64,000 bases of DNA from Mammaliicoccus sp. Dog046 (GTDB lineage: Bacteria; Bacillota; Bacilli; Staphylococcales; Staphylococcaceae): NCBI RefSeq assembly GCF_034039665.1, contig NZ_CP120131.1, positions 372,001 through 436,000 on the forward strand. The letters run 5' to 3'. Positions 1 through 9,345 of this stretch are shown piece after piece; position 1 is the first letter of the stretch; every line of letters starts with the position of its first letter. The notes under the pieces are model-generated. The model had not been told where the DNA came from. It did not search any database and saw only the letters and a program-made list of their open reading frames with translations. The position numbers and the translations under genes are program-made.

Positions 1-67
1 TACTTTTCTTTTATTTTAGCAAATTCTAATTTTATTAAAAGTAATATGAGGCGTGAGGTGAGGGGGA

Positions 68-228
68 GTCGTAGATTAACTTCCGAGTTAAGCGACAAGA
101 TACCCAAAGTCGTAGATTAACTTTCGAATTAAGCGACGAGATCGCCTAAGTCGTAGATTAACTTCTGAATTAAGCGACGAGATGACTGAAGTCGTAGATT
201 AACTTCTGAATTAAGCGACGATCTCTAA
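68..228. repeat. Tandem array of four 41-nt hairpin units (GTCGTAGATTAAC family)
   Basis: Four consecutive units begin GTCGTAGATTAACTT and contain AATTAAGCGACGAG; the spacing is 41 nt. Each unit can fold: GTCGT pairs with GCGAC (one G-T pair) and the TTAA blocks pair around a short TTC/GAA loop. The last unit is shorter. The array lies upstream of the cold shock gene. The same family forms a much longer array at 38643-39379. No coding potential is supported. Confidence 0.9.
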
Positions 229-462
229 AATTCACCCTCCCCACTAGTATTTTTAACGTCATTTACGATATAAAATTAAAATAAAAGTGTTAATTTAACA
301 TAATGCTTTACAATTCTTAACAGATAGCGTATAGTAGTCATCAAGTGATATTTCGACATTAAATTAATTGGTAGTTTTATTCATTGTTAATAAAGTCCAT
401 TTAAGTTTGAAGATTGATTATTGCAAATATATCGTGCAAAAGCACACAGGAGGACTTTTATT

Positions 463-663
463 ATGAATAAAGGTACAGTAAAATGGTTTAACGCAGAAAA
501 AGGTTATGGTTTCATCGAAGGAGAAAATGGTAGCGACGTATTCGTACATTTCTCATCAATCCAAACTGAAGGTTACAAATCATTAGACGAAGGCGCTTCA
601 GTTACTTTCGACATCGAAGAAGGTCAACGTGGACCTCAAGCAGTTAACGTTGTTAAAAACTAA
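463..663 (+). CDS. cspA: Cold shock protein (CspA family, 66 aa)
   Basis: A single cold-shock domain nucleic-acid-binding protein of 66 residues, the normal family length. RNP1-like KGYGFIE and RNP2-like VFVHFS are both present. It is expected to bind single-stranded RNA/DNA and act as an RNA chaperone in the cytoplasm. The start at 463 is chosen because AGGAGG (448-453) sits 9 nt upstream; an upstream TTG at 421 would add a 14-residue tail not found in the family. A long upstream region with no ORF (about 230-462) probably holds the promoter and a long 5' leader, as is usual for csp genes, but no specific cold box was identified. A hairpin terminator follows. Confidence 0.95.
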   Translation: MNKGTVKWFNAEKGYGFIEGENGSDVFVHFSSIQTEGYKSLDEGASVTFDIEEGQRGPQAVNVVKN

Positions 664-676
664 TATTAGTTTAGTT

Positions 677-710
677 AAACTGGGACATAATATAATGTCT
701 CAGTTTTTTT
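677..710 (+). terminator. Rho-independent terminator of cspA
   Basis: AAACTGGGACAT pairs with ATGTCTCAGTTT around AATATA and is followed by a T run. It belongs to the GGGACAT...ATGTCTCA terminator family that recurs at 32829, 34512, 50842 and 63468. Confidence 0.9.
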
Positions 711-811
711 ATGCTTATTTTTAATTGATTGACTATTCTGAATTTAATTATTCGCTTTATCTGCGATGTAATGGTTAAATAAATATAACAAGTGATAAGG
801 AGGTTATATTT

Positions 812-1321
812 ATGCCAGAAGTTCAACATTTAACATTTGGAAACAAAGATGCAGAACATACTGTGGAAGCATTTATTAATTTCGCGTGTCCGTATTGTTT
901 AAATTATTTTAAAGCAGCTGATGCAATTTTAAATGATTATATCGAAGATGGTCGTGTGCATTATGTTATTAAACATTTCGATAAAACAAAAGAACGTTTG
1001 TTAAAAGGGACAGTAGCCAATCTTTATTTAGATTACAATGATCCTGATGAAACATTGAAAATCATTCGTCACTTATTCGAGACGCAAGATGAATGGACTT
1101 TGAATTTTGAAACGATTGAACGAAAAATGGAAAATGAATTAGCATTATCTCCTCAAAAAAATGCAGGTGATCGATCGATAGCCATTCATCAAGAAACTTT
1201 TGAAAGAGACATTAAAGGTGTTCCAGTTATTTTTATTGATGGTAAAGCGTTTGATTTCGACTCTACTGAAGATGATCTTCAAACGATTCAGCAAAAATTA
1301 ATTACTGCTTTAGATAAATAA
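812..1321 (+). CDS. DsbA-like thioredoxin-fold thiol-disulfide oxidoreductase, probably cytoplasmic
   Basis: A 169-residue protein with a thioredoxin-like fold pattern: VEAFINFACPYCLNYF carries the CxxC active site (CPYC) near residues 26-29, and GVPVIFIDGKAF near residue 136 is the cis-Pro loop (V-P) typical of DsbA/FrnE-like proteins. The helical insert between them fits the DsbA family. No signal peptide or membrane segment is visible, so unlike true DsbA it is likely cytosolic and may serve in thiol homeostasis. AAGGAGG lies 8 nt upstream of the ATG. It is a single-gene unit with a terminator downstream. The substrate is unknown. Confidence 0.8.
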   Translation: MPEVQHLTFGNKDAEHTVEAFINFACPYCLNYFKAADAILNDYIEDGRVHYVIKHFDKTKERLLKGTVANLYLDYNDPDETLKIIRHLFETQDEWTLNFETIERKMENELALSPQKNAGDRSIAIHQETFERDIKGVPVIFIDGKAFDFDSTEDDLQTIQQKLITALDK

Positions 1322-1337
1322 ATCGCAATCATTTGTA

Positions 1338-1387
1338 GAGTGAAATGGTGTAATCCGTGTGATACACCGTCACTCTCATTTTTTTGT
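1338..1387 (+). terminator. Terminator after the DsbA-like gene
   Basis: GAGTG/CACTC and GGTGTA/TACACC form a stacked hairpin followed by a T-rich run (ATTTTTTTG). Confidence 0.8.
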
Positions 1388-1475
1388 GCACTATTTACAG
1401 AAAATTTCAAGTTGACTGAATTTTTTAAAAGATATAGAATTGAAGATATTTTTAAATTTAGAGAGAAGGTATATT

Positions 1476-2837
1476 GTGTCGAATCAGTCATACAAACGTG
1501 ATATGAAACAACGTCATATTATGTTACTTAGTTTTGGTGGAGTAATTGGGACAGGATTGTTTTTAAGTTCGGGTTATACTTTGCAACAAGCAGGTCCTTT
1601 AGGAACGATGATATCTTATGTGATTGGTGCGATTCTTGTATATCTCGTCATGTTATGTCTAGGGCAATTAGCAATTGAACATCCTGTAACAGGAGGGTTT
1701 CATGTATATGCTTCGAAATATATTCATCCAGCTATTGGATATATCGTTGCGTGGTTTTATTGGCTAACATGGACAGTCGCACTCGGTTCAGAGTTTACTG
1801 CGGTAGGTATATTAATGCAAAAATGGTTGCCAGATGTACCTGTATACATATTTTCTATTGTGTCTATTGTACTCGTGCTCGTATTTAATATTGTATCAAC
1901 GAAGTTTTATGCTGAAGTTGAATTTTATTTTTCATTGGTGAAAGTGCTAGCGATTGTTATTTTTATTGCGTTAGGTATACTCACGCTAGTAGGTATCGTT
2001 CATTATGGTGGTTACAGTGGAATTGAAACAATTAAAGAGAGATATACAAATCCAACGTTTCCAAATGGATTAGGTGCTGTATTCCTTACGATGCTTGCGG
2101 TTAACTACGCATTTAGTGGTACGGAATTGATAGGAATTGCGGCAGGAGAAACGAAGAATCCTGAAAAAGTAATTCCTAAAGCGATTCATGCAACATTATG
2201 GAGATTAATTATTTTCTTTATTGGAACAATGGTTATTATTTCAATATTAATTCCAAGTTATCAAGGTAAGTCATTAGAAAGTCCGTTTGTCGTTATTTTT
2301 CAAAATATGGGCATACCATATGCCGGCGATATTATGAATTTGGTCATTGTAACAGCATTGTTATCAGCAGCCAATTCAGGTTTATATGCAGCGAGTCGTA
2401 TGGTTTGGAGCTTATCAAATGAAGGCATGTTTCCTAAAGCATTCCAAAAATTGAGCGGAAATAAAATGCCAGTGCGTGCGACAATCTTCAGCATGTGTGG
2501 TGGTTTACTAGCATTATTTTCAAGTATTTATGCTGCAGATACTTTATATATCGTTCTTGTTTCAATTGCTGGTTTAGCAGTCGTTATTGTATGGATGAGT
2601 ATTTGCTTATCTTATTTCAATGCTAAGAGACAGAACGCGAAATTAAGCGTGCATATCAGTGTGCCAGTTATCGGATTCATACTTTGTTTAATTTCATGTG
2701 TAGGTATGTTGTTTGATCCAAATCAATCACCAGCACTATACTTTGGTTTACCATTTGCAATAATAGCGATTATTTTTTATTTCGTTAAATATCATAAAAA
2801 AGGAGAACAAATATATGAGACTTCTAAAGAAAATTAA
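1476..2837 (+). CDS. mmuP: Amino acid permease, probably S-methylmethionine permease
   Basis: An APC-superfamily permease of 453 residues with about 12 hydrophobic segments. The N-terminal GGVIGTGLFLSSG is the conserved first-helix motif of amino acid permeases. The start is taken as GTG at 1476, with GAGAAGG (1463-1469) 6 nt upstream and MKQRHIM following as in the family; an upstream TTG at 1440 has no ribosome binding site. The assignment to S-methylmethionine rests on the 23-nt overlap with the homocysteine S-methyltransferase gene: import plus methyl transfer gives a two-step methionine supply. Sequence alone cannot exclude another amino acid. No SAM riboswitch or T-box was recognised in the short upstream region. 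Confidence 0.85.
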   Translation: MSNQSYKRDMKQRHIMLLSFGGVIGTGLFLSSGYTLQQAGPLGTMISYVIGAILVYLVMLCLGQLAIEHPVTGGFHVYASKYIHPAIGYIVAWFYWLTWTVALGSEFTAVGILMQKWLPDVPVYIFSIVSIVLVLVFNIVSTKFYAEVEFYFSLVKVLAIVIFIALGILTLVGIVHYGGYSGIETIKERYTNPTFPNGLGAVFLTMLAVNYAFSGTELIGIAAGETKNPEKVIPKAIHATLWRLIIFFIGTMVIISILIPSYQGKSLESPFVVIFQNMGIPYAGDIMNLVIVTALLSAANSGLYAASRMVWSLSNEGMFPKAFQKLSGNKMPVRATIFSMCGGLLALFSSIYAADTLYIVLVSIAGLAVVIVWMSICLSYFNAKRQNAKLSVHISVPVIGFILCLISCVGMLFDPNQSPALYFGLPFAIIAIIFYFVKYHKKGEQIYETSKEN

Positions 2838-3714
2838 TCATGATAAACAACTCGTTTTAGATGGCGGTTTAGCGACAACATTAGAAGGTTATGGATGCAA
2901 TTTGAACTCCTCATTATGGTCGAGTGAAGTCCTTGTTCATCAACCTGAAAAGGTAAAACAAGCACATCAAGAATTTGTTGATGTAGGTGCAGATATTATA
3001 TTAACGAGTACATATCAAGCAAGTTTTGATACATTTAAATCTATTGGAATGAACACGGAAGAAATTGAACATCTTTTTGATATTGCTGTAGATAGTATTA
3101 CTACTACAACGACAGATGAACAAGTGATTGTGGGAAGTTTAGGGCCATATGGTGCATATTTAAGTGATGGTTCTGAGTATACGGGTGAATATGAGATTTC
3201 AGTAGAGGAATACGTAGCATTTCATGAAGACCGTATTAATGCATTAATTAATAGAGGTATTTATGATTTTGTATTCGAAACAGTTCCAAATATAAATGAA
3301 ATTAAAGCAATTGTTGAATATATTATTCCTAACTATAGTGATGAGACGACTTTTTGGATTTCTTGTACAGTCAACGATGAGGGTCAATTATCGGATGGCA
3401 CAGATTTTGAACAAGTATGTCAGTTTATTCGCCTACATCTTGATCGTGTACCTGTCTTTGGCATTAATTGTTCAAGTGTTCAAGGTGTGAACCAAGCGAT
3501 TAAACGCGGGCTATTAAGCTTGCCTCAAGTTATCGCATTATATCCAAATGGCGGTAAGACTTATGATCCTGAAAAGAAAGTATGGATTGGAACATCTGAG
3601 AATGATCAACTGACTCAAAATACAAAACAATGGCTCGAACAAGGTGTTCAAATTGTAGGTGGTTGTTGTGAGACAACACCGAAAGATATTAAGGAAATTA
3701 GGTCATTAATATAG
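2815..3714 (+). CDS. mmuM: Homocysteine S-methyltransferase
   Basis: Transfers a methyl group from S-methylmethionine (or SAM) to homocysteine to give methionine. At 299 residues it has the full family length. The zinc-binding cysteines are visible as GINCSS (near residue 220) and VGGCCETTP near the C-terminus; DGGLATTLE at the N-terminus is the conserved first strand. AAGGAGA precedes the ATG, which lies inside the end of the permease gene, so translation is probably coupled. It is not a MetE/MetH enzyme: there is no folate- or cobalamin-binding domain. Confidence 0.93.
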   Translation: MRLLKKINHDKQLVLDGGLATTLEGYGCNLNSSLWSSEVLVHQPEKVKQAHQEFVDVGADIILTSTYQASFDTFKSIGMNTEEIEHLFDIAVDSITTTTTDEQVIVGSLGPYGAYLSDGSEYTGEYEISVEEYVAFHEDRINALINRGIYDFVFETVPNINEIKAIVEYIIPNYSDETTFWISCTVNDEGQLSDGTDFEQVCQFIRLHLDRVPVFGINCSSVQGVNQAIKRGLLSLPQVIALYPNGGKTYDPEKKVWIGTSENDQLTQNTKQWLEQGVQIVGGCCETTPKDIKEIRSLI

Positions 3715-3828
3715 AAGTTTTTATAATTTGAAAGGGCTTTACTTGATAAAAATGAAAATAGAATAGTAAAATGTTCTATAAGAGGCGATAAGCCTTTTAA
3801 ATGGTGTTTATTTTTAGGAGGTATGAGG

Positions 3829-5379
3829 ATGGTAGTAGAATTTCACAATGAACCTGCAACAGATTTCACAAATCAAGAGAATCAACAGGCTTTTAAAGAT
3901 GCTTTAACTAAAGTTAAAGCAGAATTTGGGAAAGAAATTCCTCTCGTGATTAATGGCGAGAAAATTTTTACAGATGATCAATATGACTCTGTAGACCCAG
4001 CTAATCATCAGCAAGTTCTTGGTACAGTTTCTAAAGCGTCAACTGAACAAGTTGATCAAGCGATGGAAGCGGCAAAGGAAGCATACAATACTTGGAGAAA
4101 GTGGACGCCTAAAGAAAGAGCAGAATTACTAATGAGAGTATCTGCCATTATACGTAGAAGAAAACATGAATTTTCTGCGTTGATGGTTTATGAAGCGGGT
4201 AAACCGTGGAATGAAGCAGATGGAGATACAAATGAAGGTATAGATTTTATTGAATATTATGCAAGATCTATGATGGAATTAGCTCATGGGAAGCCAATTT
4301 TAGATAGAGAAGGGGAGCATAATCAATATATTTATAAACCAATGGGGCCAGGTGTAACAATTCCACCATGGAACTTCCCATTTGCAATTATGGCAGGGAC
4401 AACAGCTGCACCTATCATTGCAGGGAATACAGTGTTGTTAAAACCTGCTGAGGACACGCCGTTAATTGCATATAAATTAATAGAAGTGTTTGAAGAAGCT
4501 GGATTACCTAAAGGTGTTGTTAACTTTGTACCTGGTGATCCAAAAGAAATTGGAGATTATTTAGTAGATCATAAAGATACACACTTTGTGACGTTTACAG
4601 GATCTCGTGCAACAGGCACACGCATATATGAAAGATCAGCTAAAGTACAAGAAGGTCAAAACTTCTTAAAACGCGTTATTGCTGAAATGGGCGGGAAAGA
4701 TGCAATTGTAGTAGATGAGCAAATCGATACAGATTTAGCCGCACAAGCAATTGTTGATTCTGCATTTGGTTTCTCTGGTCAGAAGTGTTCAGCATGTTCA
4801 CGTGCGATTGTTCATAAAGATGTGTACGATGAAGTGCTTGAAAAATCAATTCAATTAACAAAAGAATTAACAATCAAGCATACTGAAAATGGCTCAGATG
4901 TATACATGGGTCCAGTTATAAATAAAAAACAATTCGATAAAATTAAAAACTATATCGATATTGGAAGTAAAGAAGGCAAATTAGAAGTTGGCGGTAAAAC
5001 GGATGATAGTAAAGGATATTTCGTACATCCAACAATCATTTCGGATCTTAAAACGAGCGATCAAATCATGCAAGAAGAAATATTTGGTCCAGTCGTTGGC
5101 TTCACTAAGTGCAATGATTTTGATGAGTTACTAGAAGTAGCTAACGATACAGATTATGGTTTGACAGGTGCAGTGATTACAAATAATCGTGAACATTGGA
5201 TAAAAGCTTGTGAAGATTATGATGTAGGTAACTTGTACTTAAACAGAGGATGTACATCAGCTGTCGTTGGATATCATCCATTCGGTGGATTTAAAATGTC
5301 AGGTACAGATGCCAAGACAGGTAGTCCAGATTACATGTTGAACTTCTTAGAACAAAAAGTACTCTCTGAACAATTTTAA
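3829..5379 (+). CDS. rocA: L-glutamate gamma-semialdehyde (1-pyrroline-5-carboxylate) dehydrogenase
   Basis: An NAD-dependent aldehyde dehydrogenase of 516 residues that oxidises glutamate-gamma-semialdehyde to glutamate, the last step of proline and arginine/ornithine catabolism. Visible signatures are [12 protein letters not shown], the Glu-containing [10 protein letters not shown], and the catalytic Cys in [10 protein letters not shown]; the C-terminal [11 protein letters not shown] is also typical. Of two close ATGs, 3829 is preferred because AGGAGG (3816-3821) ends 7 nt before it, whereas ATG 3823 would be almost on top of it. The resulting MVVEF N-terminus matches staphylococcal RocA as I know it. 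It stands alone, with no proline dehydrogenase gene nearby. Confidence 0.95.
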   Translation: MVVEFHNEPATDFTNQENQQAFKDALTKVKAEFGKEIPLVINGEKIFTDDQYDSVDPANHQQVLGTVSKASTEQVDQAMEAAKEAYNTWRKWTPKERAELLMRVSAIIRRRKHEFSALMVYEAGKPWNEADGDTNEGIDFIEYYARSMMELAHGKPILDREGEHNQYIYKPMGPGVTIPPWNFPFAIMAGTTAAPIIAGNTVLLKPAEDTPLIAYKLIEVFEEAGLPKGVVNFVPGDPKEIGDYLVDHKDTHFVTFTGSRATGTRIYERSAKVQEGQNFLKRVIAEMGGKDAIVVDEQIDTDLAAQAIVDSAFGFSGQKCSACSRAIVHKDVYDEVLEKSIQLTKELTIKHTENGSDVYMGPVINKKQFDKIKNYIDIGSKEGKLEVGGKTDDSKGYFVHPTIISDLKTSDQIMQEEIFGPVVGFTKCNDFDELLEVANDTDYGLTGAVITNNREHWIKACEDYDVGNLYLNRGCTSAVVGYHPFGGFKMSGTDAKTGSPDYMLNFLEQKVLSEQF

Positions 5380-5405
5380 ATCATATATTTCAATTTGAAT
5401 AAACA

Positions 5406-5456
5406 GCGCTTATTATTAAGAAGAGTATTCTTAGTAATAAGTGCTTTTATTATTTT
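5406..5456 (+). terminator. Terminator of rocA
   Basis: GCGCTTATTATTAAGAA pairs with TTCTTAGTAATAAGTGC around GAGTA, followed by TTTTATTATTTTT. Confidence 0.9.
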
Positions 5457-5486
5457 TAAAAGCATATCAATAAAGGTGGTGAGTAT

Positions 5487-6701
5487 GTGGAGAACAAAAT
5501 GCAAAAATACAAACTAAATGAAGTTGTTTGGGTAGTACTAGGGATGATTTTTGTTGCTTCTACATTGAGAGCACCTTTAACATCAGTAGGTCCAGTTATA
5601 GAATTAATAAAATCAGATTTAAATATTAGTAATAGTCTGGCAGGTTTATTAACGACGATTCCTTTAATATTGTTTGGGATGGTATCACCATTTGTATCAC
5701 GTATTATTAACCGATTTACAATGACTGGAACAATTTTGAGTGCGTTATGTTTGTTGTTCATTGCGATATTATTGCGTGTTTCGGGAGACGTCGGATTATT
5801 TATATTTGGTACTGTACTCTTAGGCGTCGCGATAGCAGTAGGAAATGTATGTTTACCGAGTTATGTGAAATGGCGGTTTCCATTACAAATTGGTTTATTC
5901 ACGGGTATGTATAGTGCAACGATGAATCTTACAGCAGGATTAGGTGGCGGATTAAGTTATCCTTTGTCACAACTGACACCACTAGGATATCGATTGTCAC
6001 TTTCTTTTTGGATAATTTTTACGATACTTGCACTTATGTTGTGGATAGGGCAATTTAAGAAAAATAAATCACAAGAATTGCAAACGAACCGAGCATCCAA
6101 TCAGAATATAAAAGCACCGAAAATTAAACTCATGAAATCAAAATTATCTTGGGCTGTAGCGTTGACGATGGCAATGCAATCGATGATATTTTATACAGTT
6201 ATTGCATGGATGCCAACCATTCTGGTAGATAAAGGCTTATCACCAACGACAGCAGGTTATTTATTAATGTTGAATCAATTTTCACAAGTGCCAATGACCT
6301 TTATCTTTCCAATCATAGCTTCAAAAATGAAAAACCAAAAGTTACTAGTAACGATAGTAAGTTTATTGTTTGTTATAGGATTTAGTTTCTTATTTATAGA
6401 TATTTATTTCTTTTGGGTTTTAGGAATGATTGTTGCTGGATTTGGTATGGGTGCAGGATTTAGTTTATGTATGATGTTCTTCTCGATTCGAGCAAGAACA
6501 CATGTTGGAAGTATGACATTATCAGGATTTGGACAGTCGATTGGATACTTTATCGCTGCAATTGGTCCATTTTTAATCGGACTCTTACATGACGTTTTAG
6601 GCGGATGGCATATAGGTATTATTTCACTCGTAGTGATATCCATATTATTCTATATCGTCGCATTACAAGCCTCTACAGATAGATATGTTGAGGACGATTG
6701 A
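5487..6701 (+). CDS. MFS transporter of the CynX/NimT type
   Basis: A 404-residue membrane protein with about 12 hydrophobic segments in two halves separated by a charged cytoplasmic loop around residues 190-215 (FKKNKSQEL and KAPKIKLMKSKL). STLRAPLTSVGPVI near the N-terminus and the glycine-rich GMYSATMNLTAGLGGGL are characteristic of the CynX/NimT group, which includes the cyanate carrier CynX and nitroimidazole-related NimT. The start is GTG 5487, preceded by AAAGGTGGTGAG; ATG 5499 is an alternative. No cyanase gene lies nearby, so the substrate is open. The gene is followed by a hairpin repeat array. Confidence 0.8.
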   Translation: MENKMQKYKLNEVVWVVLGMIFVASTLRAPLTSVGPVIELIKSDLNISNSLAGLLTTIPLILFGMVSPFVSRIINRFTMTGTILSALCLLFIAILLRVSGDVGLFIFGTVLLGVAIAVGNVCLPSYVKWRFPLQIGLFTGMYSATMNLTAGLGGGLSYPLSQLTPLGYRLSLSFWIIFTILALMLWIGQFKKNKSQELQTNRASNQNIKAPKIKLMKSKLSWAVALTMAMQSMIFYTVIAWMPTILVDKGLSPTTAGYLLMLNQFSQVPMTFIFPIIASKMKNQKLLVTIVSLLFVIGFSFLFIDIYFFWVLGMIVAGFGMGAGFSLCMMFFSIRARTHVGSMTLSGFGQSIGYFIAAIGPFLIGLLHDVLGGWHIGIISLVVISILFYIVALQASTDRYVEDD

Positions 6702-6728
6702 GTGAATGGAGAGGTAGGATAGAAAAGA

Positions 6729-6937
6729 TATCGTGCGATTAGGTGTGAAACGCACGAAGACTTTGGGGTAGGTGCCGAGATATCGTGCGATTAGGTATGA
6801 AACGCACGAAGACTTTGGGGTAGGTGCCGAGATATCGTGCGATTAGGTATAAAACGCAGGTAGGTGCTGAGATATCGTGCGATTAGGTATAAAACGCACG
6901 AAGACTTTGGGGTAGATGCCGAGATATCGTGCGTTTC
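6729..6937. repeat. Tandem array of 52-nt units (GATATCGTGCG family)
   Basis: Four units with a 52-nt period plus a truncated fifth; each contains GATATCGTGCGATTAGGTAT, AACGCACGAAGACTTTGG and a GGTAGGTGCCGA linker. CGTGCG and CGCACG pair as a hairpin. The third unit has lost 12 nt (ACGAAGACTTTG-like segment). The array fills the gap between the convergent MFS and flavoenzyme genes. The same family occurs at 22231-22318 and 56972-57056. Confidence 0.9.
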
Positions 6938-6941
6938 AGAA

Positions 6942-7943
6942 TCAATCTTCTATCTCCATCACTTCAGCAAGTAATTGATATGACTTTTGCTTTGCTGCAA
7001 AGTCATAAATATTAGTTATAATCATAAATTCATCAGTTTGATATTGCTCAGAGAGTCGTTGTAATTGGGATTTCACTGTATTCGGTGAACCAATAATACA
7101 ACGTTCTCTGTTTTTCTTTATAATTTCTAAATCGTCATTACTGTAATTATCTCTGTTTATTTCAGAAGGTGGTTGTACTTGTGTTCCTAATCCTTTACTA
7201 ATATTCAATAACCATTTGTCTTGTGTGACAGCAAGGGCTTCGGCTTGTTCATCTGTTTCAGCACAAACGACAAAGATACATACAATTGTAGAAGGTGATG
7301 TCTGACTCACTGATGGTTTAAATTGTTCATAGTATGTCTTCATAGCAATTTTACTATATTTAGAATTTATAAAATGTCCAAAAACAAAACCAATTCCAAG
7401 GTTCGCAGCATTTTTTGCACCGTTTTCAGTGAGGCCAAGCAACCATAGTTTTGGTGGTTGCTCAATTCGTGGACTAGCTTTGACAAGACGATAGTCATGA
7501 TCACGTGGCAACGTATTATGCATAAACCCTTGTAAGTCAGACACTTGTCTATAAAAGTCATCGATAGGTTTGATGTGATTATCAGTTAAAGCTTTTTGAG
7601 TAATTGGCGAGCCCCCAGGTGAATTTCCGATACCAATATCAATACGTGATGGGAATAATGCAGTTAACGTCTTCGCATTTTCAGCAATTTTATAAGGACT
7701 GTATTGAGGTAATAAGATTCCACCAGAACCAACACGAATACGATTTGTTGAAGCGGCAATACGTGTCATCAATATTTCAGGGGATGAGATTGCTAGACCA
7801 CTCGTATTGTGATGTTCTGCTACCCAGAATCTATGATAGCCTAATTGCTCAGTGAATTGTGCTAATTCAATTGTATGTTGTAGCGTCGTTTCGGGTGAAT
7901 TTCCCTTTGAAATGGGCGCTTGATCTAATACACTTAATTTCAT
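6942..7943 (-). CDS. LLM-class flavin-dependent oxidoreductase (luciferase-like)
   Basis: A 333-residue TIM-barrel protein of the bacterial luciferase-like monooxygenase family. Typical features are LDQAPISKG at the N-terminus, the FWVAEHHN strand, RVGSGGILLPQYSPYKIAE and FPSRIDIGIGNSPGG, which in relatives contact FMN. Such proteins use reduced FMN and oxygen, but the physiological substrate of this subgroup (YceB/YtmO-like) is mostly unknown. AGGAG lies about 10 nt before the ATG. It is transcribed alone, convergent with the MFS gene. Confidence 0.88.
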   Translation of the reverse strand: MKLSVLDQAPISKGNSPETTLQHTIELAQFTEQLGYHRFWVAEHHNTSGLAISSPEILMTRIAASTNRIRVGSGGILLPQYSPYKIAENAKTLTALFPSRIDIGIGNSPGGSPITQKALTDNHIKPIDDFYRQVSDLQGFMHNTLPRDHDYRLVKASPRIEQPPKLWLLGLTENGAKNAANLGIGFVFGHFINSKYSKIAMKTYYEQFKPSVSQTSPSTIVCIFVVCAETDEQAEALAVTQDKWLLNISKGLGTQVQPPSEINRDNYSNDDLEIIKKNRERCIIGSPNTVKSQLQRLSEQYQTDEFMIITNIYDFAAKQKSYQLLAEVMEIED

Positions 7944-8094
7944 GAAACCGTACTCCTATTTTTTATTTTTAGTATAGCTTATTCACATAAAAATGATTAT
8001 ATTTTGCTCAAAAATGCATTTTTTTGTATCTTGTTTAAAATATTAATTAGTTGTAAAGTTAATGTGAAAATATTTTTAAAAAGGGGATAAATAC

Positions 8095-8979
8095 ATGAAA
8101 AAAATAATTGCAAGTTCAGCATTAGTTGTGTTGTTAAGTGGTACAACAGGTATGGCCCAATCAAATGAAGCATTTGCGAGCCAAGATGCGACAAAAGAAA
8201 TTCAAAATGAAAAAGTGACGAAAGCCGATTTGGCTGAACAAAATGTTATGAGTGTAGCTTGGTACCAAACTTCAGCAGAAGCTAAAGCATTGTATTTACA
8301 AGGTTATAATACTGCCAAAGATAAGTTAGATGAAAAGCTGAAGCATCATAAAGGTAAAAAGAAACCAGCAATCGTTTTAGATTTAGATGAAACGGTACTT
8401 GATAATTCTCCGTACCAAGCATATGCAATCTTAAAACATAAAACATATCCAGAAGGTTGGCACGAATGGATCGACACAGGAAGTGCAAAACCAGTATATG
8501 GTGCCAAGTCATTCTTAAAATATGCAGATAAAAAAGGTGTAGAAATTTTTTATGTCACAGATAGAAGTGAAAAAGAAGATTTCAAAGGTACATTGAAAAA
8601 TATGAAAGACTTAAAAATGCCACAAGCCAATAAAGAACATTTATTGTTAAAAGGTGAAAATGAAAAAGGAAAAGAACAAAGAAGAGAAAAAGTACGTGAA
8701 AATCACGATTTAATCATGTTATTTGGGGATAATATATTAGATTTTGATGAACCTAAAGAAAGCACACTTAAATCAAGAACTAAATTTATTGAGAAACACA
8801 AAGAAGACTTCGGTGACAAATACATCATCTTCCCGAATCCAATGTATGGTAGTTGGGAAGCAACATTGTACGGCGGAAACTTTGCACAATCACCAGATAA
8901 ATTAGACCAGTTAAGAAAACAACCATTAACATATTTCGATCCAGCAACAAAAACAACGAAAACATCAAATGAAAAATAA
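8095..8979 (+). CDS. Secreted class C acid phosphatase / 5'-nucleotidase, e(P4) family
   Basis: A HAD-superfamily phosphatase of 294 residues. The N-terminus is a clear Sec signal peptide (MKKIIASSALVVLLSG, cleavage probably after AFA near residue 28). VLDLDETVLDNSPY carries the aspartate nucleophile and the DxD pair; FYVTDRSE and LFGDNILDFD supply the later HAD motifs. Related e(P4) enzymes dephosphorylate nucleotides and NMN outside the membrane. Unlike Haemophilus e(P4) there is no lipobox cysteine, so it is likely released or wall-associated rather than lipid-anchored. AAGGGGA precedes the ATG. Confidence 0.9.
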   Translation: MKKIIASSALVVLLSGTTGMAQSNEAFASQDATKEIQNEKVTKADLAEQNVMSVAWYQTSAEAKALYLQGYNTAKDKLDEKLKHHKGKKKPAIVLDLDETVLDNSPYQAYAILKHKTYPEGWHEWIDTGSAKPVYGAKSFLKYADKKGVEIFYVTDRSEKEDFKGTLKNMKDLKMPQANKEHLLLKGENEKGKEQRREKVRENHDLIMLFGDNILDFDEPKESTLKSRTKFIEKHKEDFGDKYIIFPNPMYGSWEATLYGGNFAQSPDKLDQLRKQPLTYFDPATKTTKTSNEK

Positions 8980-8985
8980 GTAACG

Positions 8986-9022
8986 AAACACTGTTTACAT
9001 AAAAGTAAGCAGTGTTTTTTTT
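8986..9022 (+). terminator. Terminator of the acid phosphatase gene
   Basis: AAACACTGTTTAC pairs with GTAAGCAGTGTTT, followed by a run of eight T. Confidence 0.92.
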
Positions 9023-9052
9023 AGAATAAAATATAGTTTCCGGAGTGAGAGG

Positions 9053-9208
9053 GGGTTGTAACGGACATAATTCGGAATACTGTCCGTAAGAGAGTTGTAA
9101 CGGACAAAATTCGGAATACTGTCCGTAAGAGAGTTGTAACGGACATAATTCGAGATTCTGTCCCTAAGAAGGTTGTAACGGACAAAATTCAGGATTCTGT
9201 CCCTAAGC
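9053..9208. repeat. Tandem array of four 39-nt units (GTTGTAACGGAC family)
   Basis: Four units at 39-nt spacing read GTTGTAACGGACATAATTC followed by a GAAT-containing half and CTGTCC. GGACA pairs with TGTCC and ATTC with GAAT, so each unit is a small hairpin. Two more units occur at 14602-14676. An open frame through the array on the minus strand (8995-9219) is a consequence of the repeat and is not called a gene. Confidence 0.9.
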
Positions 9209-9246
9209 CCACCACGCACAATCCAATCTCAATCCACAACCACTAT

Positions 9247-9261
9247 AGTAAACGCTTACAT
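9247..9261. promoter_or_regulatory. CcpA-binding cre site upstream of the PTS/aldolase operon
   Basis: AGTAAACGCTTACAT; its complement ATGTAAGCGTTTACT fits the cre consensus WTGNAANCGNWNNCW at every position. It lies about 85 nt before the regulator's start codon, which suggests carbon catabolite control of this sugar operon. Confidence 0.75.
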
Positions 9262-9345
9262 TTTTTCCGCGATTACTTAGAATATATAAGTACTAACAAT
9301 TATCGGAGTATAAATTTACAATATGTATTAAGGGAGATGTTAAAA

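Noticed and set aside
3735-3752. cre site upstream of rocA (TTGAAAGGGCTTTACTT)
   Set aside because: The central CG is replaced by GG, so it fails the core of the cre consensus.
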